NCBI GenBank assembly: GCA_035235625.1
Contig: CP141142.1
Location: forward strand, 48,773,644 to 48,837,643
Origin: Saururus chinensis
Taxonomy: Eukaryota; Streptophyta; Magnoliopsida; Piperales; Saururaceae
Length of the DNA stretch: 64,000 nt
Reading direction: 5' to 3'
Made by a program: the position numbers and the translations under genes. Of the stretch, positions 24,701-37,342 are shown piece by piece (positions within the stretch are counted from its first letter, which is position 1; each line of letters opens with the position of its first letter). The notes beneath the pieces were generated by a model. It saw nothing but the letters and a program-made list of their open reading frames with translations, searched no databases and was not told the origin of the DNA.

Positions 24701-26142
24701 ACTAGTAAACCTCATTAAGTGCTTGCCTGGAATCTCTTTAATATTAACAAAAGAGTGTAGACCCCAAAAGCATCTAGTAAGAGTCATTAGTACAAAAAGA
24801 AAGGATACGAGATTATGAATCACAATATAATCCAAGAAATTCGGTAATGGAATTTGCTCAGATCTAATGAGTTAAGAAAAGTCAAACACCAGAAGCCATA
24901 TATCCCTATTGAATTTTGAGTTTTATTTTGGAGTATATATATAGGGAGAGAGAGCTTACCCTATGGTTAATCTCACACGAGCTTATGTGAGATTGATTCT
25001 TGTAAGGTCATTTTTATAAAACCCCTATCAAATGTTGGTACAAGAACAAGGGGAATAAATAATATATCATGAGAATAGGCTTCATCTAAATTTTAGCCAA
25101 TTTCAATAAGTGAGCCCACTCCACAAGGTTGGTCAAATTTTTAACTTTAAATCAATGACTCAAAATTGATGAGATTGAATAAATGAACCTTATAAATTAA
25201 AATGACACTAAATTTGAATGACCTACATCATGAAAGTGGACTTTTTAAATCTCAATTAGTCCTACTTATTTTTGTGACAAATATAACTTAAGAAATGTAA
25301 TCTTAAACATTCATTTAAAGGCAAGATTAAATAGTGTAATAAATGAGGACTACACATCAAATGAGCTCAAATTTTGCCTACCCTATTTTTTGTAGTGCTC
25401 TTTTAATTTACTTAATCTTTTCTTCTGCAAATATTAGTAAGACCTACATCAAAAAAACCTAAGGTTCTTTATATATAAAAGAACGAAGAATTCATGTCAT
25501 TCTCCAACGCGCAAACAATAATGAAAAACGAAGAATGGCAAAGATTTATTGTCTGTCCAAGCCCTAACCCAACTGAATTGGACCTTAGCCCACAAGCCGA
25601 CAAATCATGAATGGATAAAACAGCTGTTTGTCCATATTCATTTGGCATTGGCCCATGAGCCTACATTATGTTTAATTTTTTACGATCCTCTGTAGAAGGG
25701 AAGCCCATTGGACATAATATGAGCTGCTCCTCGTACCGAGTCTTCACGCAAACTGGTTAAATTTTGTGAAGAAAACCACACATGATCAGCCAAATCGTCC
25801 AAAGGAGATCTGAATCATTTATTCTAATCATAGGCACATACAATACAAAATGCAGGTACTTGGGCTGATCTGATGCTAAAAATATTTTTAAAATCAAACA
25901 AAAAGAGCATGTGCAGAAAAAGTGTTCACATTCTTGACAGGAAAGGAACTCCAACTTGTACATTGCTTTTTATTAAAAATATAACCACATTTTGAAGGCC
26001 CATGGGAGGCTGGAACTTGGGAAGCTGGCACCACATTATGCATAGTTCCATAAAGTGTTGTTGCCCACCTCTCATCAAACTTGTTGTAAGATAGAACTCT
26101 GATAATTAATTACTAATTATCCCAAAAAAAGTGGTTTAATTC
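24701..26142. other. Intergenic, AT-rich, no gene recognised
   Basis: Nothing supported on either strand. Confidence 0.6.
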
Positions 26143-26329
26143 TACCCTATTTCTAAAGGATGAGTAGTTCGTCACTCCCTATTTTAGTCGTCCCATCTCT
26201 TTTATATACATATGATAAATATCTACCATTGGGATAGACACAAATAGCGGATATCTAGTGTGCGTATTAAGGAGGTGGGTTGGCCTAAAGAGAGTGTGGT
26301 GAACTACTCATCCATTCCTAAATAGAGCT
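26143..26329. mobile_element. Foldback or MITE-like element with 30-bp inverted ends
   Basis: CTAAAGGATGAGTAGTTCGTCAC-type sequence at about 26152-26174 is mirrored by GTGGTGAACTACTCATCC at about 26297-26314 and its flank. The ends pair over about 30 bases with a few mismatches, enclosing about 120 bp. No coding sequence. Superfamily not determined. Confidence 0.55.
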
Positions 26330-26805
26330 CCAATCGGGTATAACTAGTGATACTCATGTGAATTTTACCAGAAGGAATAATCTAATGAGTACCATGGAAA
26401 GTAGGAGATACCACCTACCTTTTTTCTTTATTTGATGAAAGATACCATCCCCCTTGAGTTATGAGTTGGGTCCCCTTTTGTACCAATCTTTTAATATCAC
26501 CAACCTTCGTACACTTTCGGTTATGAAAAAAAAAGACTTGCATTAAAATAAGAATCAAGTAAGTTCTGATCACCATGCCCTTCATCCACAATCACATGTT
26601 AAGCAATTATTACATTTAGCCAGCCTCTTAACGGAAAACAGTAACGTATATGTCGCTGTTAACTTTTTTGTTGACTTTGTTTTTAATGCAAATAGGGTAA
26701 TTGGCCAACTACAACCGGGTAGAGTTGTCAAAGAGCTGAACACAAAAACTTTAGACACTTTGTGGGTCCACACTTGAGGGAATTGAAAGAGTTTTACTTG
26801 CTTAG

Positions 26806-27860
26806 CTAGGTTGTGAGCAACAATATTCTCTCCCTATTAACAAGACAAAAAGGACATAGAAAGAAAATAGTTAAGCGTAGAAGCAGCTTCGACCATCCGA
26901 GATCTGAACCTCCCATTGCCAAATGCCCGCTCCTTGAACATAGTAACGATGAAAAGACAATCCCATCAAATGTGACACAGCTCCATCCCATAAAGGAGAT
27001 GGCATGGCACAGAGTAAGGACCTCAGCTTCCTCTCCGCTAAAAACACCCAGGCCTAGGCAGCTAGCACATGCAACCACATGCCCGCTTGTGTCATGTACA
27101 CAAAGGCCCACCTCAGAGCTGCTAAGATCAATGGAGATTGCCCAATCAGCATTCATCTTCAATTCACCTAGGGAAGGAGGCTTCTATACGACAGGAAGAG
27201 CTACACTCGGAGACAAATGGGAGGAATGGTTCTTCTCAAGAGAGGCAGCCTAGAATAGTAGCTCATCATGCTTCGGCTCAGCTCCTCCTAAGTGAAGATC
27301 ATTCCTATGGAGCCAAATAACCCAAGCTAAGAAGAACAACTTTAGTTGCTCGATCTCCCCGAACTTGCACAAGAAGAAATGAATGAGCTCTAATAGGTGG
27401 TAAAATAACTTAAAGTTGGTGAGTGCAAACCACCGGTAATGAGACCAAAGTTGGGACGACTGGGGACTGGGGGCAAGTCTACAAGGCATGGATGACAATC
27501 TTGGGGGAGTGATTGCAAGTAGGACAGTTGCTATCGCACTCCATTCCTTTCCTGCTTAGATTCCTGCCCGAGAGGATGTTAGAACCAACCTGCTAAGCAA
27601 AATTTCGTATTTGGGGACAGGGGGGTCATCTATCTTCTAAATCTTCAATTAAAACCTTACCCTCTCATTGGGATTGGAATAATTGTTCCTATCCATGAAG
27701 AACGCCTCCAAGGCAATAGAGTAGGCACTCTTAATAGTGAAATTTCTGCTCAAGATCCCAGTCCAAATGAGTTCATCATGGGAAGGGCGGCCGGGATAGG
27801 AATGCTAAGGATCAGTTCACTGTTGACAACCAGAAAAGGTGTCCCAAATGAGTTCTGCCC
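26806..27860 (-). pseudogene. LINE (L1-type) pol 3' part: zf-RVT and RNase H domains, decayed
   Basis: Read from high to low coordinates: a zf-RVT-like stretch (DELIWTGILSRNFTIKSAYS, about 27780-27710), a Cys/His part (CDSNCPTCNHSPK, about 27540), a helical linker (LKLFFLAWVIWLHRN, about 27300-27345) and an RNase H domain of the non-LTR type. The last includes NADWAI, GEEAEVLTLCHA and VTFD, which supply the usual D-E-D acidic residues (residues 6, 47 and 66 of the 26806-27162 frame). Several frameshifts and stops separate the pieces, so no protein is made. The endonuclease and most of reverse transcriptase are absent from the window. This domain order is characteristic of plant L1-type non-LTR elements. 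Confidence 0.75.
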
Positions 27861-30100
27861 ACCAAGTTCTCGAGTTTGGCTCGATGATGGCATAGAGACT
27901 ACATAAAATGATTGAACTATGTTATAAACGTTTGTAATTGAGCCACATTTATATGAGATAGGTTTCACGTGATTGAGCCTGTACTTGGCCATGATGATGT
28001 ATATAACTCAAGGGTCAAATTGGTTTCTACCTCCTTACGCCATTAGATCGGCTCATACTGACTCCCATGTCTAATGGTCATAATACTTGGGTTCACACTG
28101 AAACACATAAACCTGGTCTCATACAAACTTTTTCTTTTGTAATTTTTACATTTAGAAAAAGTGAGAATCAAGATAAAGCACATGAAGAAAGATGGTTTTG
28201 CTTTCATTCTCCCTTAAAAGACTCTTCCATGGAGGAATAGTATAATGTGTAGTTGCGCACCTTGACGACAGGGAACAATGATTGCTATATAAGTTGGTTT
28301 TTGTCATTAACACAATTATAAAAACGTGTCTGGACATGAAGTCTTATCTATTTTGTTGGTTATGATTTTTCTATGACTATATCACATAGTGCCAACTAAT
28401 TATTATATTAATCCTTGCTACATGACAATTTCATAGATACTATATAAAAAAAAGATTTCGTAGATACGATATAAAAAAAGATTTCGTAGATACTAAAAGT
28501 TGTATTTTGAGTTAGTTCAAACAAGTTGAATTCAGTTGAATAATGATGGATTATCTCCTAGTGAAAGGGTTTGCACCAAATTGTCCAGTATGGGGATGCC
28601 ATTCAGGTCTCCTTTTTCAGGTACCCGAAGCTAATGGAATAGGTTTAATTTTTTAAAATCTTACCAATTGGCCAAGTCAGGTTAGTTCGGATTTAGAATT
28701 TAGCTGATTTGAACTAATCATGATCGAAGTATGGTTATTATAGTCTAATTCTTATTTATTTCTCATATTAATATCTTTATTTATTTTTATGATGGAGTTA
28801 TTAATGTGGAATGGAGGGAGTATTATATACTATCCAATGCTACAAACTCGTTATGTTTGTTTAGCAAAAGTTAGCAAAATATGCAATCTCGTCTATGAGG
28901 GTTATACTTTTCGTTCAGGTTCTTCATCAATGGAACCATGTAATTCTTTTCATAATGCACAAAAAAGAGTGTTTTGGACCATTATCTAAGCATCTTGAAT
29001 TGGAAAAACAACTATATAGGTTGTTTATTTGATTAGAAAATAATCAGAGATTAGGGCCCCCACCTTGGCACTCAAAAAGAATTTTTGAGCTTGATAAAAA
29101 CATGTGATGATTTGCTAATTTTATGTAAGTATATTGAGAGACGAAAATTATATCATAGGAATTTTATCGGGGTTTACTTAAATGAAATAGCATATGACAT
29201 CAACATAAATAACTTCATACGAAGTTAATAAAAAATAGTGTTCAAAGAGTATAAACTTCAAATCAATCTGGCCCGTCTAATCTGATACAAAAACTAACCT
29301 TAGCTGACCACCCTATACGGTTTGGCACGGGTGTGGGATGAAAACCCAATTCGAATTTGACCCGATGGCAACGCTTACCCAATATGAGATTCTTTCAGTG
29401 CCAACAGCCAGTTGCAACATTTCTTTTAAGATAATAGGAATAGAGTACATGCAAAAGCACGTAAAACTTGTTTAATGTTGATGTGAAAAAATAAAAAGTC
29501 ATTACAACATTCCAATAAATTTGTTAAGTATTGTGTACGTAGACGAAAAACTTATATATCATACATATTATCTAAGCAATACAACTATATAATATGCAAG
29601 TTGTATAGCAACGTGTAAGTAAAAAAAATTACTTATTTAAAAACCAAGATTAACTAAAGCAATGATAATATTTATAAATATTTTAAGAAATAGATATAAT
29701 TTCAAGTGTTTGTTAAAGTTATAAATCAACATATTAATTTAAAAAATAGATTTTAGAATGAACTTCTGAAAGTCAAACACAATAATACAATAAAAAGAAT
29801 AAACTTTGATATAAAGTTAAAGAAAAGCCACACAATTCTCTAAAGGTCCCATTGGAATTAGACGTCTAAAATGTCTTATTACTCTGTGATTTAGATACAC
29901 TATCCTACAAAACATCCATAAAAATAAACTTTTAGGCATATAAACAAAGTTATGAAGTTATATGCATGGGAATACATTAGATTACATGAAATTGTGTTCT
30001 ATTTGTGATCCTCGTATCGAGAAATTTATATTTGAATATACATTACTCATACAAAAGAATTTTAAAGCCATAGAATAAGAAGGGGGATTCAAATTTCTCT
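27861..30100. other. Intergenic, AT-rich
   Basis: No gene. A 26-28 bp unit (AAAGATTTCGTAGATAC) is duplicated at about 28454-28495. A single MITE end (GGAGTTATTAATGTGGAATGGAGGGAGTA, M1 family) lies at 28794-28823 without its partner. Confidence 0.55.
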
Positions 30101-33009
30101 AAGGAAATGCTATAATAAGACCAAATTATTTCTAAAAATGATCACATGATCATAGCAAGATAATAAAAATCTCATATAGTTGATTACTTAAATGCCTAGA
30201 AGTTGTCCCGTTTAGATAATGCCCTACCTCATGGAGTTCATCAATAAATATGCTGCTTTTTTCCATTTCTTTACCACCTAAGTGGCTTTGTAGGGTTCGC
30301 CTGTGCAACTGTGTTGACATCTCTATGTTATCTCCCTCTCCATATAAATATGAGAAGAACAATAGGAGGTAAAGGAGAACAGATCAAGGCTATACATATT
30401 TATTGAACTTAATGTAAGTCAAAGTGAAAGATCCTCACCTTCCATCAATATCATGAAGTCTTTGGATCGTTAGTTGTAATCAAAATCATGACCCCATAAT
30501 TTAGTTTTTGTCGAACATGAAGATGATGTGGTGACAATAATTTAGGTATAAATATTTCAGCTTTAATGAATTTTAATTTTGGTTACTTGTCTAATGCACG
30601 CTTAAGGAGAAAGGACATGCAAGGGCACTGACTCACATACAAAACTACATCATAATCGGAAGATCTTAGTGGTCGAGTTGGAGAGAAAGGTCTAATTTTA
30701 TCAGTATAGTTTGCAAAGTCAACGACAACTTCACCCAAAACACCACCTTTTTTTATCCTTGTAAACCAAATTGCATTTTTTGCATTCAGATGAAAAACTA
30801 AAATTTAGTAAGAATAACATGCATATCTTACCGAGAAAACAACAATTTCATAGACTTTCTTACTGAATTTTCCAATTTGTGGATCGCAGATGAATCTAAT
30901 AGTCTCATAAATTAGATTTTCTCACCTACAAGCTCCAGCAAGGACTGTATCCTATTATAATTTCACTCTAAAAACATTGAGAAGAATAAGAGAAACCACA
31001 AGAGAATCACATCCTATTTTTGGGACCTAAGAGCATAAATAAAAGAAAAATTAGCCAATGCTCAATCAAACCTCTATTGATCTCATATTGATATGTAGAC
31101 ACATCACCATCAATATCAGGATGACAAGCCAGTTCAAATTACTTGAAAAAAAATTATGAACTAGATGCTAACCTTGAACAATAGGAGATGACAAAAGAGA
31201 AAGCTAAAAATTTAGAAAGGCATTTGTACAGAGATCAAAATACATCTTAATATGGATGAAGAAAGATGATTTTCAAGCCAACTCAGATCAGACCTTGACA
31301 CTATTCATAACAGCAAAAAAGAATCTCCATACTAAAGGGAGTGAGCAAAACCATGTCACATGGAATTGTAACTTAAACACATTTTTGGTCTTTTTCTTGT
31401 CGGCTAGATACAAGGTCATCGCCTCTACCTATATGTAGGTAATGTCTCGAAGCACCTTACAATATCAAAGTCACTTAGATCCAAGTATTTCTCCATTGAA
31501 ACTAGCTTTCTTCAATCAGAATTCTTAGCATCAGGCACTCAGTTTGTATATGGAACACAAATCAAATGTGCAAGTATATTATAGGATTTAGAGGATTGAA
31601 AATACTCGGAGAGCAACAAGATCAAAACTTAAATTTGTGCCTGCAAAAATATGCTCATGTTGCTTGTCAAAGTCGCGCTGAGGTTTAGTGAGAGATAGAG
31701 ACAAATGGGCTAAGGGACACAAAAGTTGATAAAAAACCACAGAAAAATAAACAAATGTTAACAAATCAAAAAAAGGTACCGAAACACAAATCTACAACAG
31801 AATTTATTTTAAATGACCTATAACAAAACTTCATCAAATTGAAACAAACGTTTGGAAAAAATTGCCCACAAGTAGATACACACAAGAAAAAAATAGCAAT
31901 ACAATATAAAAAATACCTAGCTAGAATTTTACTACACCAAAAATCCCACACAACTTCCTACTACTACCACGCACAAACCACCAAGAATGCGAACAATCAA
32001 CACTGCAAACAAGGAAAAAAAGTTAGCAAAAAAATACAAACCAAACGAACATGAGAAACAAAAAAAAAATTAGGCACAATTATATATATAAACACAAAAG
32101 CAAATAGAAGTTTAAAAGCCACATAAGGCATGCCTTAAATATGGAAAACAAAAAAATGCCAATAGAATTTTAAAAGCCACACCATAAAGAGCATGCCAAA
32201 AATTCCAAACATAGCACTATTTTATCAACCAATCAGAAAAAATACACATATATCCCACGTAAAATATAAGGACATAAAATCTGGTAAACAAACTTAGAAA
32301 GAAGTTTAAAAAGAGAGGACAATTACACACAAAGAATATAAACTACTACTAATTAGGTAGGATATTAATACCCCACATACTCATATATGTACTTACCAAA
32401 AGGTATACATGATGATAAATATCATATTTATTATTATCAATCAACCACAACCAAAATGTCATCTTCATCCCCATTAAATTTAAATATTTATGCCCCAATA
32501 TAGACTAATGCAATAAGATCATAGAGGCCATTTTCGATGCTTCATGCCAAAATATCTCGTCTGCATTTATTTTTGGCCCGAAATTCCTAGTATATACATG
32601 AAGAAGGTGAAAAGTCATGAAGCTAAAAAGGCAAGAATGAACCCAAAAGAAGACCAAGAGCCATCAACTCCAAAATACTATAATAAGACATGCATAGAAG
32701 TTAAGTACACACATACCAACTGTCAACTATAAAAATGGCATTTATTAGTATGAATCAATTATAGCCATACGGTAAGTATATCCTTTTAAATTGCCAAATT
32801 TACATTCAATACCATAGGAAAATGAAACTCAGCTATAGAGGACATTTTCGTACATCCAAGCTAAAATGTCTCATCCACCATTAATTTTGGCCTCAAATAC
32901 CTGGGATAACCGGGTACAAAAATATGTGAATACCCACTCTTTAATGGAATAACCGGTCTTTTTTCATAGAAAAGTCAAACTTGGCCCAATGCTTTTTATA
33001 TAGTATAGA
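30100..33009 (-). mobile_element. Helitron-like element, 5' end at 33009, 3' end unresolved
   Basis: On the minus strand the sequence from 33009 reads TCTATACTATATAAAAAGC, the usual 5' terminus of plant Helitrons, and it is preceded by A as expected for insertion between A and T. No CTRR end with an upstream hairpin was located, so the low-coordinate limit is a guess. No Rep/helicase frame was found; it would be a non-autonomous element. It carries a captured gene piece (30600-30951, same strand) and two diverged direct copies of a segment of about 170 bp at about 32430-32590 and 32790-32905. Confidence 0.5.
30600..30951 (-). pseudogene. Captured NT-C2 domain gene fragment (two exon pieces with intron)
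   Basis: Two pieces on the minus strand read like the N-terminal C2 (NT-C2/EEIG1) domain of plant coiled-coil, myosin-heavy-chain-related proteins. Piece one, 30951 down to 30832, is exactly 40 codons between an AG acceptor and a GTAAGA donor and reads ENLIYETIRFICDPQIGKFS then KKVYEIVVFS. The codon before ENL is TGA where the family has Trp. Piece two, about 30757 to 30600, reads GGVLGEVVVDFANYTDKIRP and ends VVLYVSQ, matching the family's LGE...DFA.Y...LHV pattern, with a one-base phase problem at its start. The retained intron points to DNA-level capture rather than retroposition. Function is lost here. The family call is from recalled consensus. Confidence 0.6.
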
Positions 33010-33112
33010 TTTGAAGGAAGAGGGCTCACGTGGTCGTGAGCCTAGGACCTTATGACTGTCAGATCTAATTTATGGCTTGCATTACTCAGCCTGCATTTAC
33101 TCTTTGAGTAAC

Positions 33113-33876
33113 TGTAATACCCTAGCTCATCAATACGAGTTCAACGGATCAAGAATGTGCCAATCCGAGTCTGGGGTAGAAAAATATGGACAATTGAATA
33201 TAAGAAAAAAATAAAATAAAAGGGGAAAATCATGCAACACACAATGGAAATGAGCGCTTTACGCATGGGCATCATGTATGCTGCGCCACCTCAAATGGCG
33301 GCACTGAGCCTATTTAAAGGGGAGGAGGTTCATATGAACCCTAGACCGGTTTCTTATGTTTTTGAGTCATTTTAGGTTCGATTTAGTCCGTTCAAATGAT
33401 GTTATTGACTAATTCGAGCATGCTCTAAATAATAAAATGGTTCATTTCTTGAGTTAGGAACTCTAGAAAGGAAAATGGCCTAAAGAAATAGGAGGTTTCA
33501 TCCGCCGCTATTGGGCCATATAGAGAAAAGCGTCTTGGGTAAGGGGAGGTTTTGTTCTCCGCCTTCGGGTAGGTAGAGAGAGAATTATATCTTGGTTAGG
33601 GGGGATTTTGTCCATCACTTAAGGGTGTAGAAAGAGAGACACGTCTCTGTATAAAGAGAGGTTATGTCTGTTATCTTCAGGAAAGAAAGGAAGAAACATT
33701 CTGGAGCAAGAGGAGGCTTTACCCGACATCTCTAGACTTGAAGGGAAGGACGCCCCAAATGAAGGTGCAACACCGAGTGCCTCTACTTCTGGAAACTTCA
33801 TAGGAGTAAGCGTGTTTTACTAATACATTTTAAATAAATGTGTATGTATCTTAAGTAGTTAACTTAAGATGTTAAA

Positions 33877-33960
<84 letters not shown>

Positions 33961-34371
33961 TGCTCTGATATGTTCTGCCCCATTTTGTTATGCTTGGTTT
34001 GATACCGAGGATTTATTAGCTTTCGTTCGACTCCGATGATTTTATGAGATTTCTATCTGACTCTGAATATTTTATTAGATTATAAGTATATGGAATATAT
34101 GATATTGTATTGCCTGATACATGTATTAGCTGTTAGGCAGAATTACATTCAACTCCTATTATATTGGAATAACATTAGAAATGTTATCCAATATGTATGT
34201 AGGCAACCAATATTATAGCAACGTTAACCCGATCTAAATTGATTATAAATATAAATTTTATTTTGATTTATACATGATGAAGCATTAAAGCTCTAACATA
34301 TAATGTTTCCTTGTTATAGGACGAAAAAAAATTTAATTCGAAATTTCTAAACCCGAGATAAGGTTGCGTCA
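33113..34371 (+). mobile_element. LTR copy of the 55-62 kb solo-LTR family
   Basis: Starts TGTAATACCC and follows the family order: GATTTAGTCCGTTCAAATGA and TCGAGCATGCTCT blocks, repeated GGTTTTGTCC-type segments, then AGCTGTTAGGCAGAATTAC, GTATGTAGGCAACCAA and a closing ACCCGAGATAAGG...GTCA. It is diverged and carries a long (AT)n tract. Flanking 5-mers (GTAAC and TTAAA) do not match, and no primer-binding site follows, so whether it is a solo LTR is open. Confidence 0.65.
33879..33958. repeat. (AT)n microsatellite, about 80 bp
   Basis: An uninterrupted AT dinucleotide run inside the LTR copy at 33113-34371. Confidence 0.97.
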
Positions 34372-34798
34372 TTAAAGTAATGTGAGCAATCGGAATTAGA
34401 TGTGACGACAAATAGTTGTGTCTCCGATGGCATGCAATCACGTGTGAGACAAGGCTCTTATAAATTTTTGCTTAAATGAAACTATTATAATTTGGATAAC
34501 TTGAGGAGTTATGAATTGATTTTTTGTTATAAAATATACTCATTTCCTAAAATAAGTATCCTATATAATTTTCCAAAATGAACTAAAATAGTTCACATAA
34601 AGGGGATAACCATCTTGGAGAGATCATGGAAGGAGAAGGGGACCCTAACTGGTTATGAAAATCATGCCAAGGTAGGATAGGCCCAAAGCAAAGATTATGA
34701 ATCTTAACAAATCATAAGCTATTTGTTGAAAATACGGCCTAACGGTCATGCACATGCACAGGAATTGTCCTGACCGGGCTCCAGGCTCTTAGCATAAT

Positions 34799-35160
34799 AT
34801 GGCTGGTGTACATGAAGCCTATATGTCCTTCGTCTCCCCCTCCCGCCTCCCTCCTCCCTCCCTCCCCAGGCTTCCAAGAGTCAGCTCCGGATGCTCAAAA
34901 AGCGTCCCCTCCGCCAGCACATTTTGCAGGCAGAACATGTGCTTGGGTTGCAGTACGGAGATGCTGGTCGCCGGGTCTTCGAGGAATGAGTGGAGAAGCT
35001 TGAAGCCCGCTCGGGCTGGACGAGGTTGGGGATTTGAAGTCTTGGATGCACGGCAGAGAGCTCCCCCCTTCCAAGGTCGAGCTCAGAGAAAAGCCGGCCC
35101 ACGATGCGAAGCATCGCTCCATTCACTATATATGTTGCGGCGAGTGAAGATCTCGAGGTT
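34799..35160 (-). pseudogene. GC-rich gene-like fragment with a frameshift, unidentified
   Basis: An abrupt GC-rich island of about 360 bp in AT-rich DNA. On the minus strand it reads MLRIVGRLFSELDLGRGELS then SAVHPRLQIPNLVQP, and after a one-base frame change FKLLHSFLEDPATSISVLQP and KHMFCLQNVLAEGTLFEHPE. The reading looks like one protein cut by a frameshift near 34990. I do not recognise the family. No start, splice sites or promoter are convincing, so it is probably a displaced exon piece. Confidence 0.4.
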
Positions 35161-37342
35161 AATAATTTGCTTGGAGTTTTATTTTCAGTGCACTGGTCGT
35201 CTGGGAGTGGCTGTAGTGTTTCACGTTCATGCCATTTTTTTTCTTTGGTGTAGGCAGCAGGGGATGTGGCATTTTCAGTTCAGAAATCGCTAGTTGTAAC
35301 GTTGGACATAGTGCTAAGAAACGAAACCAACGGAGGCTGACGAAAAAACCCAAATCTTCTCATAGGTGTTTGACCATATAAACGTTTATTGCACTTGTAG
35401 TTATACAGGACCTACTATAATATAAAAATGACAAAAAAATGAAATAGAGCTATTAATATATAGGACGGAGGAAGTAATACTAAGCTTTTGTATAGTTGGT
35501 AGGTGCACTTAAGCCCTTTGGTTCTATCCCTGTCCTATTTACTCAAGTTGGGACCCTTGTGTATGAAGCCCGGTCAGGAAAACATTTTCCTTGTGCATAA
35601 GCAAGCACATGTACATTCGTATTATGGATAGACGAACCAAGATTTTGCAATGTTTAGGATGCACTAATGTCCACTTTTCACTCATGTAGAGTGGGCACCG
35701 ATGTTAGTCAAATATATATGAATGGCTCTATAAGGCTTTGAGATACCAGTGTTTGATTCATATATGATTATATCCTAGTTTGCGTGCATATATACTATGA
35801 TGACTAGAGTCATTGAAATTCACCGACTAAATAAAAGTCATGTTCGTAAAAGCTTGGCAACACGAGCCATGTTCTATGATACATAGTACTTAAGAGGGCA
35901 AGTGGCTTTGAATAACCCACCTACCCCCTCTATCTCAAATGCACCAGAGTGTGCCCTGGGGCTGGGGCCTAGCTCATGTCAATATTTTTTTCTAAAAAAG
36001 TATCTTTAAAACTTGTACCAATGAGTCACATTTATATAAGCTAGCTCGAGGCATCACATGCCATTGTATTTCAGTCTCATTCTACCTGGTTATACCATTG
36101 AATTGAGATCAAACGGCTAATATTGTTTGGGTTTATGCTAATATGTGTGAGCCTGGACTCAATACAAATTTTTTTAGATCCAACGGTTAAATGTTGCCTT
36201 AGCTTATGCTTAACAATTGTAGGCCCGAACTCATACAAATTTTTTCCTTCATATATATTTTAAAACAAGTCGTCACATCTTCTCAATTTCCATCCTGTGT
36301 TGACCGGCACTGACCATGCTTGTGAACTCGATTGCTTTCTAATTTGGTCGTTGGCATTAATTATGTTTATATTTAGTACTTTGCGTAGATTTTTAGTTAT
36401 AGTGGTCCACATTGATCAACTGCCTTTTTTTGTCCAGATATTATGTATGGGAGTGCTCATCCACACATCTTAATCATAATACCCAGATAGTTCTCTCACT
36501 CCTTCCTGTGGTCGCTACTCTTATTATATATGCCTTTTTCAAGTGAACAAACCACAGTCAAAATCATGTAAGCACAAACCAACATTTCTTTCAATTATCA
36601 TGACATTCTCGATAGTCAATGTCATAAAAGCTACTTTTAATCTTTTTAACCAACCAACTCAATTTGATTGAAAATTTTTAGTACTTGGGCTTATTGTCCC
36701 ATGATCTATCAAGGAAACCGGATTGGCTTTAGTCCAGTCCAAGGAAAGAAGCATAAATTTTTTTATTGACTGTAAACTTAGCGTAAAGAACACATGAAAA
36801 CTATGCATCAACAAAATTAATAACACATGTACCAGCGGTGTTGATGTTAACGTACATTAACATATAAACCATCGATTTTAAATATCAACGGCTCCTTTAC
36901 GTTCCTTTACGATAGTCGATAGGCAACCGAGAATGTTTCTTCGGTAACGCCGTCCCTCGGCGGCCCATATTCCCCACCCAACATTAGTTGACTTAAGCCC
37001 CCAAAATTGAACCACACTCCACCGGGCCGCGGAACCGCGCCGATAAATCTTGACCGCCGACCGCCCAAGGCCCACGGTCCACCACGCCACTCTCCTGAAC
37101 TGGAAATTCATCCAAATCGATCACGCTAATCTCAGTAGTGGCAATCCCGATAATAAATGAATGACCAAGGGCATTTCGAGTGAAGCGTTCTCGCAGATAT
37201 ATACAAGTGAAAGCCATCATGCCTTCGGGCTTCTTCGGCTCACCCCAATTCGGAAAAACAAAAAAACCGGCCAAGACGCCGGCAGTTCCTTCCCTGCCGC
37301 CGCCTTCAGCCCCTCGAGGCCCCGTCGGCTGAGGCGGAGGCC
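35161..37342. other. Intergenic and promoter region of the MES gene
   Basis: An M1-family MITE end (GAGCTATTAATATATAGGACGGAGGAAGTA) lies at 35446-35475. Two tandem copies of a unit of about 70 bp (ATCAAACGGCTAATATTG / ATCCAACGGTTAAATGTTG, each ending ACAAATTTTTT) lie at 36108-36245. From 36900 the DNA becomes GC-rich towards the gene start, as expected for a promoter and 5' UTR. No TATA box was fixed. Confidence 0.5.
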
